A stretch of DNA of 19,183 nt, taken from NCBI GenBank assembly GCA_020431135.1, contig JAGQIT010000529.1, positions 1 to 19,183 of the forward strand, in the 5' to 3' direction. A program made the position numbers and the translations under genes. Origin of the DNA: Myxococcales bacterium. GTDB lineage: Bacteria > Myxococcota_A > Polyangia > Nannocystales > Nannocystaceae. The stretch's first letter is position 1; every line of letters begins with the position of its first letter. Below are positions 14,740-19,183 of the stretch, piece after piece. The notes under the pieces were generated by a model. It had not been told where the DNA came from and ran no database searches. It saw nothing but the letters and a program-made list of their open reading frames with translations.

Positions 14740-16230
14740 TCACCCCTTGTCGAGCTTGCCGACGAGCGAGAGGGTGAACTCGGCCCCCTCGTACTTGAGG
14801 TGGGGCTCGATGGTCAGGCCGCAGCGGTACCAGCCGACCTGACCGGGGACCTCCTCGACGCGGACCGCGGCGCGGCGAAGCGGCTTGCGCGAGCGCGTCT
14901 CGGGCGAGGGATCGGCCATGTCCGCGACGTACTGCCGGATCCACTGGTTGAGCTCGCGCTCGAGATCCGCGCGGCCCTTCCAGGCGCCGATCTGCTCGCG
15001 CTGGAGCACCTTGAGGTAGTGGGCCAGGCGGGTGATCACGAACATGTAGGGCAGGCGCGTGCCGAGGAGATGGCTGGTCTGGGCCGCGAGCCCCTCCGGC
15101 GTGCCGGCGAAGCGGCGCGGCCGCTGGATCGAGCACGCCGAGAAGAACGCCGCGTTGTCGCTCTCCTTGCGGAAGACCATGCCGATGAAGCCCTGCTCGG
15201 CGAGCTCGTACTCGAGGCGATCGTCGATGCAGACCTCGCAGGGCGCCTTGGTGTGGACCTCGCCGCCGGCCTCGTAGTCGTGGAGCGGCAGGTCGAGGAC
15301 GGCGCCGCCGCCCTGCGGGCCGATGATGTTCGGGCACCAGCGGTACTTGGCGAACGAGGCGGCGATCCTCGCCGTCAGGGCGATCGAGGCCGGCCCCCAG
15401 AGGTAGGCGTCGTGATCGCCGATCACCGTCTCCGAGAAGCCGAAGGCCTTGACCGGGAGCTCGCTCTCGCGGCGGCCGTAGGGCGCGCGCAGGAGGAAGC
15501 GCGGCAGGCACAGGCCGACGTAGCGCGAGTCCTCGCGCTCGCGCAGCCCCGCCCAGCGGGCGAAGCTCGGGCCCTCGAAGTGGGCCTGGAGATCCTTGAT
15601 CCGGCCGAGCTCAGCGAGGCTGTCGACGCCGAAGAAGCGCGCCCCGGCGTTGCCGAGGATCGGCACATGGGCCATGGCCCCGAGCGCCCCGAGGTTGCGG
15701 AGGAGGGCGACGTCTTGGGCGCCCGCGCCGAAGTCGTACGTCGTCGTGATGACGCCGTAGGGCTTGCCGCCGAGGACCCCGAAGGCCTGGCGGTAGACGT
15801 GGTGATAGAGCCCGGAGGACGGGAGTTCCGGCGACTCGTCGAAGTCCGCGGCGAGCTCGTCCTTCGAGGCGCTGAGCACCTCGACGCGGATGTTCTCGCG
15901 GAAGTCGACCTGGTCGACGAGGTGCTTGAGGCCGCGCCACTGCGACTCGAGGTGCTTGACCTCGGGGTGGTGGAGGAGGCGATCGACCTGGGCGCTGAGG
16001 CGCTCGTCGACCGCGTCGATCATCCGATCGATGAGCGCGCGATCGAGGCGCTGAACGGTCGGCGTCGGCGGCTCGTCGAGGAGCCGACGGAGCAGCTCGC
16101 GGGCGCCGCTCTCGACGAGCGCGTAGGCCTGATTGTCTGTCCGGCTGATCCGCGTCTCGCTGAGGAGCGCGGAGAGGGTCGGGGTCACGTCGACGATCTC
16201 GGCGTCGATGACTTGGGTCTGGGCGGTCAC
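14740..16230 (-). CDS. tssC: Type VI secretion contractile sheath large subunit TssC (VipB)
   Basis: 496 residues, the standard TssC length. Recognised stretches in order: LHHPEVKHLESQWRGLKHLV (N-terminal conserved helix), GKPYGVITTTYDFGAGAQDV, GALGAMAHVPILGNAGARFF, the WCPNIIGPQGGGAVLDLP region, RLPYMFVITRLAHYLKVLQR, and LNQWIRQYVADM. It closes with the usual basic/Gly-rich FTLSLVGKLDKG end. With TssB it forms the cytoplasmic contractile sheath that expels the Hcp tube. It starts with GTG 16230 overlapping the tssB stop (GTGA), behind a strong GAGGAGGTG ribosome site, so it is coupled to tssB. Confidence 0.96.
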   Translation of the reverse strand: MTAQTQVIDAEIVDVTPTLSALLSETRISRTDNQAYALVESGARELLRRLLDEPPTPTVQRLDRALIDRMIDAVDERLSAQVDRLLHHPEVKHLESQWRGLKHLVDQVDFRENIRVEVLSASKDELAADFDESPELPSSGLYHHVYRQAFGVLGGKPYGVITTTYDFGAGAQDVALLRNLGALGAMAHVPILGNAGARFFGVDSLAELGRIKDLQAHFEGPSFARWAGLREREDSRYVGLCLPRFLLRAPYGRRESELPVKAFGFSETVIGDHDAYLWGPASIALTARIAASFAKYRWCPNIIGPQGGGAVLDLPLHDYEAGGEVHTKAPCEVCIDDRLEYELAEQGFIGMVFRKESDNAAFFSACSIQRPRRFAGTPEGLAAQTSHLLGTRLPYMFVITRLAHYLKVLQREQIGAWKGRADLERELNQWIRQYVADMADPSPETRSRKPLRRAAVRVEEVPGQVGWYRCGLTIEPHLKYEGAEFTLSLVGKLDKG

Positions 16231-16733
16231 TGGCCCACCTCCTCATCCTTCGCGGCCGGCAGGGCGAGCTCGCGGCCGAGGCGGGCGCGGGCGTCGGGAT
16301 CCGCGAGGATCCGGGCGATCTCGCGGGCGAAGCGCGGGCGGTTGGCGATCGGCCCCTTGAGGGCGACGAGCGCCTGCCGCAGCTCGAGGAGCCGCGCGAG
16401 CGCGGGGACCTGGCGGACGATCGCCTCGGGGCGGAAGTCGGCGAGCTCGTCGAAGCGCAGCGTCGCCTCGAGGGTGCCGCCGCGATCGTCGAGCGCGTTG
16501 TCGACATTGACGGTCACCTCGAGCGCGTGCGAGGCGAGCACCTTGTCGAAGCTCTGCTTGTCGATCGACACCGGCGTGCGCTCCTCGATCGGGCGCTCGT
16601 CGTCGCGGCCCGTGTAGTCGCCGATCATCAGGATTCGCAGCGGGAGCTCGACCTCCTCCTGCGCGCCCTCGACCGACGACTGGTAGGTGATGTTCACGCG
16701 CTCCTTCGGCGCGACGGACTGTTCTCTGGCCAT
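16227..16733 (-). CDS. tssB: Type VI secretion contractile sheath small subunit TssB (VipA)
   Basis: 168 residues. KERVNITYQSSVEGAQEEVE, LPLRILMIGDYTGRDDERPI and EERTPVSIDKQSFDKVL are the standard TssB/VipA blocks, followed by LRFDELADFRPEAIVRQVPA and LARLLELRQALVALKGPIAN. TssB pairs with TssC in the sheath. ATG 16733 (MAREQSVAPKE) is chosen because AGGAGATCAAGAAG directly precedes it and the family begins here. The frame is open to 16907, but the extra 58 residues are Arg/Pro-rich and lie in the shared leader with hcp. First gene of the operon tssB-tssC-TM protein-FHA/MepA. Confidence 0.95.
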   Translation of the reverse strand: MAREQSVAPKERVNITYQSSVEGAQEEVELPLRILMIGDYTGRDDERPIEERTPVSIDKQSFDKVLASHALEVTVNVDNALDDRGGTLEATLRFDELADFRPEAIVRQVPALARLLELRQALVALKGPIANRPRFAREIARILADPDARARLGRELALPAAKDEEVGQ

Positions 16734-16882
16734 CTTCTTGATCTCCTGGTCCGCGCAGCGGCGGGTCGCAGGGGTGGTCGGCCGCCGTCGCCGGCCGTTG
16801 CGCGGGACGGCGAAGAAAATGTCGAGGAGCCCGGAGGCGCCGGCATCGGCCGCCGCGGGCCGGCGTTGCGTCGCCGGAATTT

Positions 16883-16910
16883 TTGTTCCCTCACGCAGCA
16901 TGTCCATAAA
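16883..16910 (+). promoter_or_regulatory. Weak promoter candidate for hcp in the tssB-hcp divergent region
   Basis: The 217-bp gap between tssB and hcp contains an AT-rich patch (ggaatttttgttccc and ccataaaaacagg). TTGTTC at 16883-16888 and CATAAA at 16905-16910 are 16 bases apart and would start transcription about 30 bases before the hcp ATG. The matches are modest, and the same patch may serve tssB on the other strand. Confidence 0.25.
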
Positions 16911-16950
16911 AACAGGTTGCCGCTGCGCCGCGGGAACCTAGCGTAGATGC

Positions 16951-17445
16951 ATGGCTGAAACAGTACATCTCACACTCAAGGCGAACGGCAGCGTCATCGA
17001 CGGCGAGAGCACCCAGCTCGACCTCGATCGCGAGAACACGATCGAGTGCCTGAGCTTCTGCGACAAGGTCCGGACGGCGCGCGAGCGCGGCTCGCGGGCG
17101 GCGGTCGGCCGCCGCGTCCACGAGCCGCTCGAGATCGTCAAGCGGATCGACGCGTCGTCGCCCCTCATCGCCAAGGCCCTGTGCCGCAACGAGAAGATCG
17201 AGGGGGCCTTTCGCTTCTACCGCCCGAGCCCGAGCGGCGACGGGACGACGGAGCACTTCTTCACCGTCGAGATCACGGACGGTCGGATCGACTCCATCGA
17301 GCGGCTCTCGCCGAGCGCCCTCGACCCGGTGTCGTCGGCCGCCCCGCCCCTCGAGACGGTGCGCTTCGTCTACCACTCGATCCGCTGGGTCTACGAGCCG
17401 AGCGGCGCCGAGTACGTCGATCGGTGGAGCAGCTCGGACAGCTAG
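16951..17445 (+). CDS. hcp: Type VI secretion tube protein Hcp (TssD)
   Basis: 164 residues, the normal Hcp length. MAETVHLTLKANGSVIDGES, the SRAAVGRRVHEPLEIVKRID stretch (Hcp's RxxxxxHxPxxxxKxxD-type motif), ASSPLIAKALCRNEKIEGAF and ETVRFVYHSIRWVYEP match the Hcp1 family in order. The last block is the conserved late strand pair (VxFxYxxIxWxY). Hcp hexamers stack into the tube inside the TssBC sheath and are secreted. It is transcribed alone, divergent from tssB, with no strong ribosome site just before the ATG, and is followed by a strong hairpin at 17466-17504. A single-gene unit fits the need for more Hcp than other subunits. Confidence 0.95.
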   Translation: MAETVHLTLKANGSVIDGESTQLDLDRENTIECLSFCDKVRTARERGSRAAVGRRVHEPLEIVKRIDASSPLIAKALCRNEKIEGAFRFYRPSPSGDGTTEHFFTVEITDGRIDSIERLSPSALDPVSSAAPPLETVRFVYHSIRWVYEPSGAEYVDRWSSSDS

Positions 17446-17465
17446 GAGAGGGGGAACGAGCGGGC

Positions 17466-17504
17466 GAGGGGCGCCGCCGTGCAGGACGCGCGGCGGCGCC
17501 TCTC
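17466..17504 (+). terminator. Strong hairpin terminator after hcp
   Basis: 14-bp arms gaggggcgccgccg and cggcggcgcctctc with one G-T wobble and an 11-base loop, 20 bp after the hcp stop. It is followed by gcttctctcgtcgttg, pyrimidine-rich but without a pure T-run. Confidence 0.65.
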
Positions 17505-17563
17505 GCTTCTCTCGTCGTTGTGGGGCGAGCCCCTCGCGCCGCATCTCGTCTGCGAGACGGAAC

Positions 17564-17589
17564 GCGTCGGCGGACCGCGTCGGCGGACC
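17564..17589. repeat. 13-bp tandem duplication
   Basis: gcgtcggcggacc occurs twice, head to tail without a spacer. Probably a slippage duplication in non-coding sequence. Confidence 0.7.
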
Positions 17590-17939
17590 GCTTGCGATTG
17601 ACGCCGGCCGCAGGTTTGACTGACGGGTAGCGTCGGCGGGTCGCGCCTCGCTGGAGACATGAGCTTGGCTCCGCGTGGCCGTCCTGAGCCGTCGGGCGTT
17701 GAGCCGCGAAGCCGCGATGAATCACCCGCGGTGGCAGATGGGGCTGAGGTGCGGCGAGCGTGTGCGCGGTGAGGCTGCGGCAGCGGGCGCGAGCTGAGGC
17801 CTTTGGCGGCGCTCGGGAGAGGTCTCGATAGAGCGCCCGAAGACGGGGCGCCGGACCGCGGCGGCGTACGTCGGCGAAGCGCCCCACACAAGCGTATGCA
17901 CGAGCGGTCCGTACGCTCCGTCGACGTCGCCCCGCCGCT

Positions 17940-17967
17940 CTCATCGACCCCGCGTGGGGTCGATGAG
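17940..17967. terminator. Perfect 12-bp hairpin downstream of tssA
   Basis: ctcatcgacccc - gcgt - ggggtcgatgag: perfect arms and a 4-base loop, 26 bp beyond the tssA stop on the minus strand. No T-run on either side. It probably terminates tssA transcription and may also stop read-through from hcp. Confidence 0.6.
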
Positions 17968-17993
17968 GCAACACCGTGGCAGAGCAGCATGGA

Positions 17994-19183
17994 CTAGCGA
18001 GGCGACGACTTCGGGTCGAGCGTCATGGCGAGCGTCTCGGGACACAGGGCGCCGAGGCGTTGGGCCGCGGCGGCGCGTATGGGCGCTTCGTCGCTCGTGA
18101 GGACGCGTCCCGCGAGAACGCGGCGCGCGAGGTCGGGCCGCCAGCGCTGGAGATCGTGGCGCTCGACCTGCGCGTCGAGGCCTGCGAAGAGGAGCCCCGC
18201 GAGCTCGCGCTTGCCGGCGCGCAGCGCCGACTCGGCGGAGACGAGGCGGCGCGTGAACTGCGGGGCGTCGCCCTCTGCGCCGGTCTCGACGTGCGTTTGC
18301 GGCGTCGAAGCGCCTCGTGGCGGGGCTTCTGTGTTCGCCGGTGTCGCGGGCGGACGAGGTGGTTCGCTCGCTTCGCCGAGCCAGGCTGCGGTCTCAGGGG
18401 AGGCGAGGGGGCGGCCGTCGCGGTCGCGGAGATCGAGGACCTCCGGCAGGCGCGCGACGAACTCCCGCGTGCGTTGACGGATCATCGCGGCGGCCGCGGA
18501 CGCCGGCGGGTCGAGGGCCTCGAGCGCCTGGGCGAGGGTCCGCTGAAGATCGAGGTCGAGGCGGCTGCGACGGAGGAGCCGCTCGCCGGCCTCGATGAAC
18601 GCCGGCCACGCGCAGTCGGCCGCGAGGGCCTCGAGGTGACGCTCGGCAGACGGGTTGCGCGGCGGGATCGACGACTTGCCCGCGCGGGTCGGCGGCGCGG
18701 CTGCGAGGTGGAGCCACAGGCCCTCGCGGCTGAGCGCGTAGGCCCGCGGATCCCGGAGGTCGCGGCGACGTAGGTGGTCGCCCGCGTCGAGGAGCTGCTC
18801 GCCGAGGCGCCGGAGCTGACGCTGGAGATCCGCGTCGGAGGTCGCCTCGGCGAGCGCTGCGACGGTGCCCGGGCTCGCGGTCAGCTCGACCGAGGCGCGA
18901 GGCTCGGCCTCAGCATCTGCCTTGGTCCTCTCCACGGAGGCCGCGGCGTCGATGGCAGGCGTGATGATCCTCGGAGCGGGTGGAGCCGCGTCGATCGGGC
19001 TGTCCTGTGCAGGGGGCACGGGCTCGGCGGTGTCGCTCGTGGCAGCGGGGTCGGGTTGTGTCGAGTCCGGGGGACTCTCCGAAGTTGGGTGATCGGCCGC
19101 GCCTGTCGCGTGTGCGAGGGCGCGGTCGATCTCGCGGCGAAGCTCGCCGAACGCCGGCGCTTGCTCGCCGAGGAGCGTCCGTG
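17994..19183 (-). CDS. tssA: Type VI secretion protein TssA (VasJ-type C-terminus), N-terminus beyond right edge
   Basis: About 396 codons are in the window and the frame is open through the right edge, so the N-terminus is missing. A GTG at 19019 is internal and is not needed as the start. The visible N-terminal stretch (TLLGEQAPAFGELRREIDRA) resembles the end of the ImpA-N domain and leads into a Pro/Asp-rich linker. Then come VasJ-type blocks: AYALSREGLWLHLAAAPPTR and KSSIPPRNP (family: YRLxRxxLWxxLxxLPP...G.T.IPPP), LDLDLQRTLAQALEALDPP, and RLPEVLDLRDRDGRPLASPE with TAAWL. The C-terminal helical domain includes RRLVSAESALRAGKRELAGL and RWRPDLARRVL. TssA contacts baseplate, sheath and tube and helps prime or cap sheath assembly. 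It is convergent with hcp. Confidence 0.9.
   Translation of the reverse strand, partial: RTLLGEQAPAFGELRREIDRALAHATGAADHPTSESPPDSTQPDPAATSDTAEPVPPAQDSPIDAAPPAPRIITPAIDAAASVERTKADAEAEPRASVELTASPGTVAALAEATSDADLQRQLRRLGEQLLDAGDHLRRRDLRDPRAYALSREGLWLHLAAAPPTRAGKSSIPPRNPSAERHLEALAADCAWPAFIEAGERLLRRSRLDLDLQRTLAQALEALDPPASAAAAMIRQRTREFVARLPEVLDLRDRDGRPLASPETAAWLGEASEPPRPPATPANTEAPPRGASTPQTHVETGAEGDAPQFTRRLVSAESALRAGKRELAGLLFAGLDAQVERHDLQRWRPDLARRVLAGRVLTSDEAPIRAAAAQRLGALCPETLAMTLDPKSSPR

Larger units (their letters stand above)
17446..17993. other. Intergenic region between convergent hcp and tssA
   Basis: 548 bp without a credible gene. It holds the hcp hairpin (17466-17504), a 13-bp direct repeat (17564-17589) and a perfect 12-bp hairpin next to the tssA stop (17940-17967). 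A 37-codon frame from the ATG at 17659 has no homology I recognise and is not called. Confidence 0.55.

Noticed and set aside
14233..16617. Plus-strand 794-codon frame opposite tssC and tssB
   Set aside because: Shadow of two firmly identified sheath genes; its translation has antisense composition.
16734..16907. N-terminal extension of TssB to the ATG at 16907
   Set aside because: The extra 58 residues are Arg/Pro-rich and unlike TssB. ATG 16733 has a good ribosome site and begins the conserved region.
17659..17772. 37-codon frame after hcp with a possible ggag ribosome site
   Set aside because: No homology recognised, and the composition is not convincingly coding.
1..19183. CRISPR arrays, tRNA or rRNA genes
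   Set aside because: No regularly spaced repeats and no tRNA- or rRNA-like sequence were noticed on either strand.

Overview
The window is very GC-rich. Codon third positions are almost all G or C, and there are many GTG starts and ATGA/GTGA gene overlaps. The gene content (DUF4388 and Roadblock/LC7 signalling proteins, FHA fusion proteins, a type VI secretion locus) fits a member of the Myxococcota or a related deltaproteobacterial lineage. That placement is inferred from style and content, since no rRNA or marker gene is present.

Left part (1-5731). A leftward gene enters from the left edge: the N-terminal 511 codons of a large cation P-type ATPase resembling the mycobacterial CtpI/CtpH group. 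It is divergent from a small unrecognised beta-rich protein gene (1640-2050). A ~0.9 kb non-coding stretch follows, with a lower-GC patch rich in GACAT/ATGTC words. Next is a rightward signalling group: a DUF4388 protein with a C-terminal TPR-like segment, two consecutive Roadblock/LC7-type proteins, and, after a second ~430 bp gap, a single-domain protoglobin (haem oxygen/redox sensor).

Right part (6001-19183). This is a type VI secretion system (T6SS) locus built from short units. A leftward operon tssE-tssF-tssG (baseplate wedge) is joined by 4-nt stop/start overlaps. Divergent from it is a rightward ~1020-residue protein with an N-terminal FHA domain, one membrane segment and a large WD40-like beta-propeller region. 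Convergent with that gene is a second leftward operon, tssB-tssC-(single-TM protein)-(FHA-TM-LysM-MepA-like endopeptidase). Divergent from tssB is hcp (tssD), and tssA runs leftward through the right edge. TssH/ClpV, TssJ, TssK, TssL, TssM, VgrG and PAAR are not in the window.

How it fits together. TssB/TssC form the contractile sheath around the Hcp tube. TssE/F/G are wedge proteins and TssA primes or caps sheath assembly. The two FHA-anchored membrane proteins are the unusual part. One places a predicted zinc murein endopeptidase and a LysM domain in the periplasm, co-transcribed with the sheath genes, which suggests local opening of peptidoglycan for the apparatus. The other places a large propeller on the far side of the membrane from its FHA domain. 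They are the best candidates in the window for an incompletely described T6SS anchoring or control module.
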